Positions 53,724 to 62,410 of a stretch of DNA of 64,000 nucleotides are shown piece after piece. A program made the position numbers and the translations under genes. This DNA comes from Oceaniferula flava. Lineage in GTDB: Bacteria; Verrucomicrobiota; Verrucomicrobiia; Verrucomicrobiales; Akkermansiaceae. Positions within the stretch are counted from its first letter, which is position 1. Each line of letters begins with the position of its first letter. The stretch is from NCBI RefSeq assembly GCF_016811075.1, contig NZ_JAFBGL010000004.1, forward strand, positions 62,001 through 126,000, read 5' to 3'. The notes under the pieces were generated by a model. That model worked only from the letters and a program-made list of their open reading frames with translations. It did no database searches and was not told where the DNA came from.

Positions 53724-54203
53724 TTAGTCCGGCACGTAGATCATGGCGGAGGCAAGAGCGGCGATGCCTTCGTGGCGACCCACAAAACCCATGGTCTCGT
53801 TAGTGGTCGCCTTGATGCCAATCTGGCCGGTGGTCACCCCCAGGGCTGCAGCAATTTTTTCCTTCATCGCCTCGGCATGGGGCAGCACCTTGGGTGCCTC
53901 GGCAATCATCGAGGAATCGACGTTCTGGATCACCGCCCCGCGCTCATCGGCGAGCTCGCGGCACTTCTCCAAGATTTTCAGCGAGGAAATCCCCTCGATG
54001 CTGTCATCGGTGGGTGGGAAATAATGACCGATGTCCGGCAGCCCCATGGCGCCTAACAAGGAGTCGGCAATGGCGTGGCTGAGCACGTCGGCATCCGAGT
54101 GACCGGCGAGGCCGTGGCTGTGTTCAATTTCCACACCACCCAGAATGAGCGGTCGGTTTTCTGCGAATTGGTGGACGTCATATCCTATGCCTGTGCGATA
54201 CAT
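53724..54203 (-). CDS. ispF: 2-C-methyl-D-erythritol 2,4-cyclodiphosphate synthase
   Basis: A 159-residue enzyme of the MEP isoprenoid pathway that cyclises CDP-methylerythritol phosphate with release of CMP. It has the opening GIGYDVHQF with zinc ligands D9 and H11, then HSHGLAGHSDADVLSHAIADSLLGA with the third His, GDIGHYFP-like PDIGHYFPPTD, and the end GIKATTNETMGFVGRHEGIAALA. Length and order are normal. Its presence shows the MEP route operates in this organism, which bears on the role of the HMG-CoA reductase at 39.3 kb. Confidence 0.96.
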   Translation of the reverse strand: MYRTGIGYDVHQFAENRPLILGGVEIEHSHGLAGHSDADVLSHAIADSLLGAMGLPDIGHYFPPTDDSIEGISSLKILEKCRELADERGAVIQNVDSSMIAEAPKVLPHAEAMKEKIAAALGVTTGQIGIKATTNETMGFVGRHEGIAALASAMIYVPD

Positions 54204-54250
54204 GATGAGTTGAAATGATTGAGGTGCTCGGCAGCCACGGTTTCGTGACC

Positions 54251-54285
54251 ATAAAAAAAGCTGCCGGATTGTCTCCGACAGCTTT
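54251..54285 (-). terminator. Rho-independent terminator after the FKBP gene
   Basis: A stem of seven pairs plus four inner pairs around one mismatch (54257-54268 with 54274-54285) has a five-base loop and is followed on the minus strand by a T-run (54259-54253). Confidence 0.85.
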
Positions 54286-54315
54286 GATAAATTTCAGTGA
54301 ACTTGCAATGCAAGA

Positions 54316-55182
54316 TTACTCGGCAGACGCCTTGTTGCTCTCTTTCTTAGGTGGTGCGGGGACTTCCACAGGTGGAGTCACAGCACTGGCAGCCGGACCG
54401 CGAGGTGCTGCTGGAGCCGCTGGAGCTTCTTGGATTTCGACAAGCTCAAGTTCGAAGATCAGCGTGCTGTTAGCACCGATCTTGGGACCGGCAGCGCGTG
54501 CACCGTAAGCGAGCTCGGAAGGAATAAAGAGCTTCCACTTGGCGCCGACTGGCATGGTGGTGAGTGCTTCTTTGAAACCGGGGATCACCTGCAGGGTCAT
54601 TGGGTAAGGCTGACCTTCAGGAGACTTGTCGAACTCGGTGCCGTCGATGAGTGTGCCGCGATAGTTCACCAGGAACTTGGTGGCGGTGTCTTGGGCGTTG
54701 GCTGCACCTTGGTAGGTTTTCTCGCTGCCTTTGTTAATCACTTCATACTGGAGGCCACTGGCGGTGGTGGTGACACCTTCGCGCTTTTTGTTTTCCTCGA
54801 GGAATTTCTTGCCTGCTGCGAGGTTGGCCTCGGCTTTTTTCGCTTCGCGACCTTCCACGATTTGCTGCAGCTGAGTCATGGCAGCGCGGATTTTTGCTTC
54901 GTCGTAGCTTGGCTCGTCACCTTTGAGGCCAGCGAGAAAACCTTTGATCACTCCGTCGTTATCAACATCAGCTTCAGAAAGACCGGAACCGCCAAGACGT
55001 TGGCCGTGCTGGTATCCAAGGATGTAAGAGCTGATTGCTTTCACCTCAGCTTCAGGGAGAGTAGGAGCCGGGGCGGCTGGTGGTGTGGCTGGAGCACCGG
55101 CCTGGGCACTGAGAGAACTGATGCCAATGAGGCTGGACAGTCCTACCACTCCGAGAACGGAGACGATGTTTTTGTTTTTCAT
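54316..55182 (-). CDS. Mip-like FKBP-type peptidyl-prolyl isomerase, exported
   Basis: A 288-residue periplasmic folding helper. A signal peptide (about 1-27) is followed by the helical dimerisation domain (about 42-135, SYILGYQHGQRLGG and AGKKFLEENKKREGV), the FKBP catalytic domain (about 140-250) with LVNYRGTLIDGTEFDKS, IPGFKEALTTMPVGAKWKLFIP and LAYGARAAG, and an Ala/Pro-rich tail ending in KKESNKASAE. It speeds proline isomerisation in exported proteins. A candidate promoter (TCGACA, 17 bases, TAGTTT) lies about 30 bases upstream, and a strong terminator follows. Confidence 0.93.
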   Translation of the reverse strand: MKNKNIVSVLGVVGLSSLIGISSLSAQAGAPATPPAAPAPTLPEAEVKAISSYILGYQHGQRLGGSGLSEADVDNDGVIKGFLAGLKGDEPSYDEAKIRAAMTQLQQIVEGREAKKAEANLAAGKKFLEENKKREGVTTTASGLQYEVINKGSEKTYQGAANAQDTATKFLVNYRGTLIDGTEFDKSPEGQPYPMTLQVIPGFKEALTTMPVGAKWKLFIPSELAYGARAAGPKIGANSTLIFELELVEIQEAPAAPAAPRGPAASAVTPPVEVPAPPKKESNKASAE

Positions 55183-55274
55183 ATCTTGGTATTTACTGGG
55201 TAATTCGCGGGCAAACTAGGGGTGAAATATGCCCCTGTCGAGCGGTTTATCAGGATTCTAGGATCTCCCGAGCA

Positions 55275-55302
55275 TTGCATCTGCCGCTGGCAATGCTAGC
55301 AT
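55275..55302 (+). promoter_or_regulatory. Candidate promoter of creBC
   Basis: TTGCAT (55275-55280), a 16-base spacer and TAGCAT (55297-55302) are followed after ten bases by the creB ATG at 55313, leaving a leader of only a few bases. Confidence 0.45.
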
Positions 55303-55312
55303 CCGCGCCACT

Positions 55313-56026
55313 ATGCCCCACGTTTTACTCGTCGAAGATGAGACATCCATCGCCGATACTTTGATCTACGCCTTGGAAACCGAACACTTCCGCGTGACCC
55401 ACTGTAGCACCGCCGGAGCCGCTCTCGACGTGTTGCAAAACGATCCCCCGGAGTTCGCCGTCCTCGACGTCGGACTGCCGGACATGTCAGGATTCGATCT
55501 CTGCATGGAAATCCGCAAACACTCCAGCCTGCCAGTGCTATTCCTCACCGCCAGAGACTCGGAGATCGATCGTATTCTCGGGCTGGAGCTTGGCGGGGAC
55601 GATTACGTCACCAAGCCATTCAGCCCGCGGGAGGTGGTCGCCCGGGTGCGCGCCATCATGCGCCGTTCCTCCGCGGCGGTGACATCAGACCACGGGGCCG
55701 ACCGCGACAAGCCGGCCACTGCCCCCGCAGGAAAACTGGTCCACGACTCGGATGCCATGATGATTTACTGCCACGGCGGCCAACTCAACCTGACTGCGCA
55801 CGAATACAAACTGCTCGTCGCGCTGATGTCCCAGCCGGGGAGGATTTTCAGTCGAGAACAGCTGCTGAACAAAGCTTGGGAGGACCCCGGCTCGGCCATG
55901 GACCGCACCGTCGACGCCCATATCAAATCGCTGCGTGCGAAGCTGCGGGCACTGACACCGAATGGGGACGACCCGATTGAAACCCGCCGTGGGCTCGGCT
56001 ACACCCTTGCGCCTGACTCCATCTAA
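55313..56026 (+). CDS. creB: CreB-like OmpR-family response regulator
   Basis: A 237-residue response regulator. The receiver domain (about 1-118) has the acidic pair VEDE, phospho-acceptor D52 in VLDVGLPDMSGFDLC, and the lysine in DDYVTKPFSPREV at about 102. The C-terminal winged helix (about 140-232) has LTAHEYKLLVALMSQPG and SAMDRTVDAHIKSLRAKL. The segments DVGLPDMSGFDLC and KPFSPREVVARVR are very close to E. coli CreB. The histidine kinase gene starts 11 bases downstream. Targets may include the neighbouring VIT/exosortase genes, which is inference. Confidence 0.88.
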   Translation: MPHVLLVEDETSIADTLIYALETEHFRVTHCSTAGAALDVLQNDPPEFAVLDVGLPDMSGFDLCMEIRKHSSLPVLFLTARDSEIDRILGLELGGDDYVTKPFSPREVVARVRAIMRRSSAAVTSDHGADRDKPATAPAGKLVHDSDAMMIYCHGGQLNLTAHEYKLLVALMSQPGRIFSREQLLNKAWEDPGSAMDRTVDAHIKSLRAKLRALTPNGDDPIETRRGLGYTLAPDSI

Positions 56027-56037
56027 CACCCGGAACC

Positions 56038-57486
56038 ATGCGTCTAACACGAGTCACCCTCTTCCTGCTGGTGCTGATCATCGGCTTTGGTTTTTATCGC
56101 TTGGCAGTCTATTTGTTAGACGACGTCGACGCCCAGACCTTTCAAGCCACCGAAGAAGTGATGGTGGACACCGCCCACGTGATGGCTGGCATGGTGGAAC
56201 AAACCATCGCAGACAGCGACAGCCCACTGGATGCGGAAACGTTGCGCAGAGCCTTCGAGCACGCGCAGCGTCATTCCATCGAGGCTAAGATTTACAATCA
56301 TACGAAAACCGAGCTCGGCCTGAATGTTTACCTCACCGATGCCAACGGAAAGGTCATTTTCGACTCCGATCGCAGCAGGCGTGTCGGTCAGGATTTACTC
56401 GAATACAACGATGTCCGACGCACTCTGAGCGGGCAGTATGGCGCGCGCTCCTCGAGGGAAGATGAAAACGACCCCAACAGCTCCGTTCTCTTTGTGGCCT
56501 CCCCCATCCACGCTGGGGAAGAAATCGTCGGTGTGCTCACAGTCTACAAAGCGCAGGCTGACGTGCGCACCTTTATTTCCGGACGGAGAAAGGATATCCT
56601 CACAGCCACCCTGTTCATCGGCGGTGGGATCACGCTGTTAGTCGTAGCCGTTTTCGTCTGGGTGTTTCAACCGCTGGGAAAACTCACCAACTACGCGCAG
56701 GCGATCAGTCGGGGCGAACGCCGACCACTTCCCAAGCTCGGCAAAGGCCGCGAGGTGAACACCTTGGGCAATGCCCTGCACGACATGCGCGAAACTCTGG
56801 AGGGGCGGGAGTATGTGAAAAACTACATCAGCACACTGACTCATGAGCTAAAAAGTCCGCTGGCAGCGATCGGCGGAGCATCTGAGTTGTTAGAAGAAGA
56901 CATGCCCGCTGAAAAACGGCAACGCTTCCTCGAGAACATCCGGCGCGAAACCGTCCGCTGTGAGAACTTGGTGCGCGATCTGGTGCAGCTTTCTGAGCTC
57001 GAAGGGCAATCTTATCTACAGCACCACCGCCCGTTCAACCTCGCCGAACTGTGCCGGGAAATTGCGGACGAAGCTGGACCGCGAATGGCAGTCAAACAAC
57101 TCACACTCAAATCCGAGCTCGACGACAGCCTCCAGCTCATCGGCGACAGCATGGTGATCAAGCTGGCCATCAAGAACTTGTTAGAAAATGCAATCGGCTT
57201 TTCCCCGGAAGGTGGAAGCGTGCTCCTGAAGCTCGGTCGGGAGCATGAATATGCCGTCCTGAGTATCGAGGACGAGGGGCCTGGAGCGCCGGATTACGCG
57301 CTGGAGCGGGCGTTCGAGCACTTCTACTCCCTGCCCCGCCCAGGCACCGAACGCAAAGGCACCGGACTGGGACTGCCCCTGGTCGCCGAGGCAGCGAAAC
57401 TGCACGACGGCTGCGCACAGCTTGCCAACAAAGCCGGTGGCAGCGGCTGCGTAGCCAGCTTGAAGCTCCCTCTGTCGCGTCCGTGA
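56038..57486 (+). CDS. creC: CreC-like sensor histidine kinase
   Basis: A 482-residue inner-membrane sensor. Helices at about 5-27 and 195-218 flank a periplasmic sensing domain with the CreC-like stretch LRRAFEHAQ...VYLTDANGKVIFDSDRSRRVGQD and GQYGARSSREDENDP. A HAMP linker is followed by the phospho-acceptor H269 in YISTLTHELKSPLAAIGGA, then the N box (LLENAIGF), SIEDEGPG and GTGLGLPLV of the ATPase domain. All catalytic elements are present. It pairs with the CreB-like regulator. CreA and CreD genes, its E. coli neighbours, are absent here. It ends directly against a convergent lipoprotein gene. Confidence 0.9.
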   Translation: MRLTRVTLFLLVLIIGFGFYRLAVYLLDDVDAQTFQATEEVMVDTAHVMAGMVEQTIADSDSPLDAETLRRAFEHAQRHSIEAKIYNHTKTELGLNVYLTDANGKVIFDSDRSRRVGQDLLEYNDVRRTLSGQYGARSSREDENDPNSSVLFVASPIHAGEEIVGVLTVYKAQADVRTFISGRRKDILTATLFIGGGITLLVVAVFVWVFQPLGKLTNYAQAISRGERRPLPKLGKGREVNTLGNALHDMRETLEGREYVKNYISTLTHELKSPLAAIGGASELLEEDMPAEKRQRFLENIRRETVRCENLVRDLVQLSELEGQSYLQHHRPFNLAELCREIADEAGPRMAVKQLTLKSELDDSLQLIGDSMVIKLAIKNLLENAIGFSPEGGSVLLKLGREHEYAVLSIEDEGPGAPDYALERAFEHFYSLPRPGTERKGTGLGLPLVAEAAKLHDGCAQLANKAGGSGCVASLKLPLSRP

Positions 57487-58893
57487 CTACAATTGGTCGG
57501 CAACCAGATCGATCGGTTTCGGCCCCCAAGTTTTAACATCGCCTCGCGTTAGAATCACCGATTTCCCAAAGTCTTTCACAAAGAGGTCGCGAACCAATTT
57601 CTGAACGGCAGCACGATCTGAAAAGGCGATGTTCAGCTCCTCATTGATTCTGAAACTCAGGGCATCGAAGTTGGCGGATCCGACGCAGGCCCAGTCGTCC
57701 ACCACCACCGCCTTGACGTGGGTAAAGGGCTGATACATGTAAACTTTCACCCCTGCCTCGACGAGGTTTTTGGCCACGGTTTGGTTTTTCGACTTCAACA
57801 GTTTGGAATCGTTGTCCTCCGGAAAGACCATCCTAACATCGACACCGCGACGGCGGGCGGCGATCAGTTCGCGCTCGAGTTCCCGCGAGGTGAAGTAAGA
57901 GTTTTGCAAATAGACCCGTTTGCGGCTCATCCGAATGGCGGTGAGGATGGAGCGTTCGATATCGCGCCGACTCGCTGAGGTTTTCAACACCCGGATATCG
58001 ATTTCCCCGGGCTGCTTTTCTTTTCGATACGCTTTTTTATAGTAGAAGGGGATCGACCAATCGCCCCAGACGCCTTGCAAGCGCCACGCGCGGTTGAAAT
58101 CGTTCTGCAAGGCTTTCACCACAGGTCCAGTGACCTTGATCATCATGTCGTGCCACTCGTAGCGATACTCTCTGCCGATGTTCATGCCGCCGAGATAAGC
58201 TAATTTTTCATCGATGGTAATCAGTTTACTATGATCTGCCACGAGCCATGGGTTGAGCGATTTGCGCACCTGGATGCGGCTGTCTTGCTTCAAATACTTC
58301 ACCATGTCCGACTGGAAATCTGCAGGTTTCAGATCTCCTGTGGCGGGCGCGGCCGACCATGCAGCGATCGACCCCATCTCATCTAACAAAATTCGACACC
58401 GCACCTTCTCCGCCTTTCTTTTCAGCACGTCAGCGAAGTCGACAGCGACGTCATCGTTATCGAAGATGAACACACGGGTATCGATACGGCGTTCGGCATC
58501 TTCGATCTCAGTCAGCACGTCACCGAAGAAGTCCTCGCCATCGATGAGATACTCCACCGTTCCTGGCACAGGAGCAGGCATGCCGATTCGGTCGAGAGCA
58601 TCATCGATCGAGTGGGCGTAGCGGTAGACCGGGTCGAGATCGGGAATCAGGCTCAGCAAGGGATCGGCAATGATTTCCCCTCTGGCGCGGGTCATGGAAA
58701 ACCCCTTGTGGGTGCTGGTGAACGGGTTTCGATAGATCGACACCGCACTACCGCGGATGATCACCCGGTCGATGATCTTGGCAGGCAGAGCCACGGTTTT
58801 CGCTCCTGGGTTCTCATGCCAAAAATTGGCCTCAGGAAAACTGCATGCCGGCAGCAGGGAACAGAGCATCAGCAGGATCAAAGGGCACTTCAT
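57487..58893 (-). CDS. Phospholipase D-like / cardiolipin synthase-like lipoprotein
   Basis: A 468-residue protein with a lipoprotein signal peptide (lipobox LPAC, Cys17) and two HKD motifs: DHSKLITIDEKLAYLGGMN and THVKAVVVDDWACVGSAN, in which His, Lys and Asp of the PLD active site are intact. Two catalytic halves lie at about 115-290 and 300-460. It could hydrolyse or transfer phosphatidyl groups at the membrane, as in YmdC/ClsC-like cardiolipin synthases. It is anchored outside the cytoplasm, unlike most cardiolipin synthases. It abuts creC (stop to stop) and is divergent from the VIT/exosortase genes. Confidence 0.85.
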   Translation of the reverse strand: MKCPLILLMLCSLLPACSFPEANFWHENPGAKTVALPAKIIDRVIIRGSAVSIYRNPFTSTHKGFSMTRARGEIIADPLLSLIPDLDPVYRYAHSIDDALDRIGMPAPVPGTVEYLIDGEDFFGDVLTEIEDAERRIDTRVFIFDNDDVAVDFADVLKRKAEKVRCRILLDEMGSIAAWSAAPATGDLKPADFQSDMVKYLKQDSRIQVRKSLNPWLVADHSKLITIDEKLAYLGGMNIGREYRYEWHDMMIKVTGPVVKALQNDFNRAWRLQGVWGDWSIPFYYKKAYRKEKQPGEIDIRVLKTSASRRDIERSILTAIRMSRKRVYLQNSYFTSRELERELIAARRRGVDVRMVFPEDNDSKLLKSKNQTVAKNLVEAGVKVYMYQPFTHVKAVVVDDWACVGSANFDALSFRINEELNIAFSDRAAVQKLVRDLFVKDFGKSVILTRGDVKTWGPKPIDLVADQL

Positions 58894-58899
58894 GTCCTG

Positions 58900-58905
58900 A
58901 CTCTA
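58900..58905 (-). promoter_or_regulatory. Candidate -10 element of a leaderless promoter for the PLD-like gene
   Basis: On the minus strand TAGAGT (58905-58900) is followed after six bases by the ATG at 58893. No clear -35 was found. Confidence 0.3.
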
Positions 58906-59033
58906 GGGCAAAGAGCTCTTGAATAAAAGCTCCACCTGATCGGCGACGGATTTCACATAAAATTCACAGAGCATTCATCATGGATTCACCGCCGCGGTGC
59001 AGCATTCCAATATCACGATAACCCAAGCCAACC

Positions 59034-61052
59034 ATGATTAAGCACCTCAACCTTCTACTCATCCTTTGCCTGCTACCGATGGCAAGCCGGGCGGACGATG
59101 TCCGCGCACCGTATTTTGCCCTCAACTCCTCGGAAAGCTCGCTGGACACACTGCCGCTGAAGGCCAGCAAAGCGAAAGTATCGATTTCCGGCACCATCGC
59201 CCAGGTCGAAATCCGCCAGACCTATGCCAACACCGGGGCAGTTCCCATCGAGGCGACTTATGTCTTTCCCGGCTCCACCCGCAGTGCGATGCACGGCATG
59301 GAAATGAAGATCGGGGAAAAAGTCATCGTGGCCGAAATCAAGGAACGCGAAAAGGCGCGACGTGCCTATGAGCTCGCCAAGGTGGAAAAGAAAACGGCAT
59401 CATTGTTAGAACAGCAGCGGCCGAATGTCTTCCAGATGCAGGTGGCCAACATCCTCCCCGGCGATGAGGTGGAGGTGCTGCTGCGCTACAGCGAGCACAT
59501 TCAAGCAACCGACGGCCGTTATGCCTTTGTCATGCCCACGGTGGTCGGTCCGCGCTACAGCCATGGCAGCAGCGCCGGTTGTTCCTCGAACCAATGGGTA
59601 GCCAATCCCTATCTGGAACAAGGCAAAAACACCGCCACCGACTTCGAATTCACCTTGGACCTGAGGGCGGGGCTTCCTCTGAAGCAAGTCACCTGCACGA
59701 GTCACCGCAGCGAGGTCCAATACCTGGGAAAACAGCATGCCAGCCTGGTGATCAACTCGGAGCAAGATCCCAGCTGCATGAACCGCGACATCATCGTCCG
59801 CTATCGCCTGGCCGACGACCAAATCTCCAGCGGCGTGCTCCTGCATCAGGGACAGGGCGAGGGCGATGAGAACTTTTTCCTCGTCGATATCGAACCTCCC
59901 GCGCGGGTCAAGCCGGAGCACATCACAGCACGTGACTACCTGTTCGTGCTCGATATTTCCGGCTCGATGAATGGTTTCCCATTGCAAACCGCCCAAAAGC
60001 TTTTCAACCAACTCGCCAGCCAACTCAAGGCCGAGGACTCCTTCAATGTGCTACTTTTTGCAGGCGGCAGCGACACCCTATCCGACACGCCCTTGGCCGC
60101 AACCCAAGCGAACATCCGCCGGGCGAACCGCTACTTTTCCGCCCACAGCAGAAGATCCTCCGGGGGCACCAAGCTGGTGCGTGCACTGCAGCGTGCGGTG
60201 AACATGCCGACCGACGTGGAAAAATCTCGATCGATCGTGGTGGTCACCGACGGCTATGTGGACTTCGAAACGGACGCCTTCGATCTCATCCGCGACCATC
60301 GCGGGTCGGCGAACGTGTTCTGCTTCGGCATCGGCTCCGCGGTGAACCGACACATTGTCGAAGGCATCGCCCATGTCGGCGGCGGTGAGGCATTTGTCGT
60401 CACCAGCCCATCGGAAGCGGCCGCCACGGCGCAACGCTTCAAAACCTACCTCGAGGCACCCGTGCTGACTCAGGTGAAGCTTGAGGCACGTGGTTTTGAC
60501 GCCCGTGAGATCCAGCCCAAAAACCTGCCCGACGTTTTCGCCAATCGGCCGATCACCATCTGCGGCAAGTGGCAGGGTCCTGCCATCGGAGAATTGGTCA
60601 TCAGCGGTATCCGCGGAGGCGGTGAGCGCTACGAGCAAGTTATCTCCATCGATCAAAGCGCAGCCGAAGGCCGACACAATCCGGCGCTGCGCAGCCTCTG
60701 GGCTCGTGAGCGCGTGCGCGAACTGAGCGAATACACCAAACTCAAAGGTGACGAAGATCGGAAACGTGAAGCCGTCCAGGAAGTCACCAATCTCGGTCTC
60801 ACCTACTCGCTACTGACACCCTACACCTCCTTTGTTGCGATCGACGATACCCCGCGCCCCATCGATGATCCCGCCACGGCGGTGCAACAAGCCAGCCCAC
60901 TCCCCAAAGGAGTCTTAAGCAAGGCCGTGGTCTCGAGCCACTCCGCCCCGCTGGTCAAGGGTGGCAGCGTGCCGGAGCCTGGATCGGCCACCTTGCTGCT
61001 GCTCAGCCTGTGCACCCTGCTGATGATGCGCGTCCGCCGTTGCCAAGCCTGA
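59034..61052 (+). CDS. VIT/VWA-domain protein with PEP-CTERM sorting tail
   Basis: A 672-residue exported protein. A signal peptide (about 1-20) is followed by a VIT domain (about 35-165, VEIRQTYANTGAVPIEATYVFP, REKARRAYELA and NILPGDEVEVLLRY) and a von Willebrand A domain (about 300-480) with intact metal site DISGSM. A C-terminal domain follows, then the tail VPEPGSATLLLLSL, a hydrophobic helix and a basic end RVRRCQA. This sorting signal differs from the RRRK tails elsewhere in the window. Such VIT/VWA proteins bind other proteins or matrix. An exosortase gene starts 28 bases downstream, so this is probably its dedicated substrate. Confidence 0.87.
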   Translation: MIKHLNLLLILCLLPMASRADDVRAPYFALNSSESSLDTLPLKASKAKVSISGTIAQVEIRQTYANTGAVPIEATYVFPGSTRSAMHGMEMKIGEKVIVAEIKEREKARRAYELAKVEKKTASLLEQQRPNVFQMQVANILPGDEVEVLLRYSEHIQATDGRYAFVMPTVVGPRYSHGSSAGCSSNQWVANPYLEQGKNTATDFEFTLDLRAGLPLKQVTCTSHRSEVQYLGKQHASLVINSEQDPSCMNRDIIVRYRLADDQISSGVLLHQGQGEGDENFFLVDIEPPARVKPEHITARDYLFVLDISGSMNGFPLQTAQKLFNQLASQLKAEDSFNVLLFAGGSDTLSDTPLAATQANIRRANRYFSAHSRRSSGGTKLVRALQRAVNMPTDVEKSRSIVVVTDGYVDFETDAFDLIRDHRGSANVFCFGIGSAVNRHIVEGIAHVGGGEAFVVTSPSEAAATAQRFKTYLEAPVLTQVKLEARGFDAREIQPKNLPDVFANRPITICGKWQGPAIGELVISGIRGGGERYEQVISIDQSAAEGRHNPALRSLWARERVRELSEYTKLKGDEDRKREAVQEVTNLGLTYSLLTPYTSFVAIDDTPRPIDDPATAVQQASPLPKGVLSKAVVSSHSAPLVKGGSVPEPGSATLLLLSLCTLLMMRVRRCQA

Positions 61053-61080
61053 ATCGATCAATCTAACCGACGCTTTTCTT

Positions 61081-61878
61081 GTGTGTGAAACCCGCCTGAA
61101 AAAGGCTCTGTCAGTCGCTGCGACGACCATCGGTCTCAGTGCCGCCTTCTGGCCACTGATCCTCTGGTATCTCCGGCGGCTGACAGATGGCGGTGACGAG
61201 CCACTTGGCTTGGCGGTGTTAGGCCTTCTGGCACTCGTCATTTTCAAAGACCGGCATCTTCCGCGCCGACCGCACCTCGTGGCTGCGGCCGTCTGTTTCC
61301 TCCTCTATCTGATCAGCGGCTTCTACCTGCCGCCGATGCTGCGCTCGTTGCCGGCCATTGCCTGTCTCATGTTCTACTTTGGCTATCAGAACCGGCCCTC
61401 ATGCTTGGCGCTGATGCTGCTCTCGCTGCCCCTGGTAGCCAGTTTACAATTCTATCTCGGCTACCCGATGCGGCTCTTCTCTGCCGAGGTGTCACGCTGG
61501 CTCGTGCTCCCCTTTGTGCAGGAAATCACGCGTGAGGGAACGAACCTCACCGCCTTTGGCAAGGTGGTCGGCGTGGACCCTCCCTGCAGTGGCGTTAGGA
61601 TCCTGTGGATGGGGCTGGTGGTGACCAATGTCATCGCCTCACTGAAACGTATGCCGTGGCATAGCACAGTGCTCTTCAATCTTCTCGCCATGGTTCTGCT
61701 ATTGCTCACGAACAGCCTGAGAGCCGCTCTCCTGTTCGCCCCCGAATGCGGTTTTCTCGAGATCTCCGACACCCTGCATGCCGCCACCGGGTTACTCTGT
61801 TATCTGGGAGCAGTGATCATCCTCATCAAGGTCGCCTCATGGCAATCTGCGGTATCGCGCACTCGCTTGGTTTCCTGA
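61081..61878 (+). CDS. Exosortase family membrane protease
   Basis: A 265-residue integral membrane protein with about eight helices. The catalytic triad of exosortases is visible: Cys in VDPPCSGVRILWM (about 178), Arg in TNSLRAALLF (about 219) and His in DTLHAATG (about 238). It would cut and transfer proteins with a PEP-CTERM tail, most likely the VIT/VWA protein just upstream. The start is GTG at 61081; no closer ATG gives a full first helix. An EpsI-like gene follows one base after its stop. I do not assign a subfamily letter. Confidence 0.88.
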   Translation: MCETRLKKALSVAATTIGLSAAFWPLILWYLRRLTDGGDEPLGLAVLGLLALVIFKDRHLPRRPHLVAAAVCFLLYLISGFYLPPMLRSLPAIACLMFYFGYQNRPSCLALMLLSLPLVASLQFYLGYPMRLFSAEVSRWLVLPFVQEITREGTNLTAFGKVVGVDPPCSGVRILWMGLVVTNVIASLKRMPWHSTVLFNLLAMVLLLLTNSLRAALLFAPECGFLEISDTLHAATGLLCYLGAVIILIKVASWQSAVSRTRLVS

Positions 61879-61879
61879 T

Positions 61880-62410
61880 ATGCATCGTTCAATCATCATC
61901 TTTTTGTTAGGTTTGAGCTGTGGCTTTTGGCAGTGGCTGCAACCGCCGGTGGCCAGTCGGCATGCTCCAACTCCCCAACAACACCTTACCGCCCCATGGC
62001 CGGAACACTTCGAGGAGCAACCGCTGGTGCCGATTCCCCTGACGGCCGCCGAGCGTGCTTTTTCCAAGGATTTCCCCGGCAGCATCGCCAGCTTTCGCTG
62101 CGGAGATCAACAGGTGATCCTGCGACAAGTCACACGCGCCACCCGCAAACTGCACCCCTCTGCCGATTGCTTACGCGCCTCCGGACATCGACTCGAATCG
62201 GTCAAACTCCACCGCGACGTGCATGGTCGTCACTGGGCAGGCTGTCATGCCCGCCGAGGCACTGAACGTTATTTCATTCGCGAGCGCATCATCGCGATGG
62301 AAAATCCTGATGAGGAATGGACCGATGTTTCCTCCTGGTTCTGGCATGCACAGATGGCTCCGGATACGGGCCCCTGGATGGCAATCACCTTGATTCGCCG
62401 GGAGCCCTAA
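61880..62410 (+). CDS. EpsI-like exosortase-associated protein
   Basis: A 176-residue protein with an N-terminal membrane anchor (about 4-22) and a soluble periplasmic domain resembling EpsI, the partner often fused or adjacent to exosortases. The signature region is VILRQVTRATRKLHPSADCLRASGHRL, whose conserved His-Pro and Cys (about 95) match EpsI. Its job is unknown but it is tied to exosortase function by co-occurrence. It starts one base after the exosortase stop and ends overlapping a convergent gene by four bases. Confidence 0.75.
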   Translation: MHRSIIIFLLGLSCGFWQWLQPPVASRHAPTPQQHLTAPWPEHFEEQPLVPIPLTAAERAFSKDFPGSIASFRCGDQQVILRQVTRATRKLHPSADCLRASGHRLESVKLHRDVHGRHWAGCHARRGTERYFIRERIIAMENPDEEWTDVSSWFWHAQMAPDTGPWMAITLIRREP

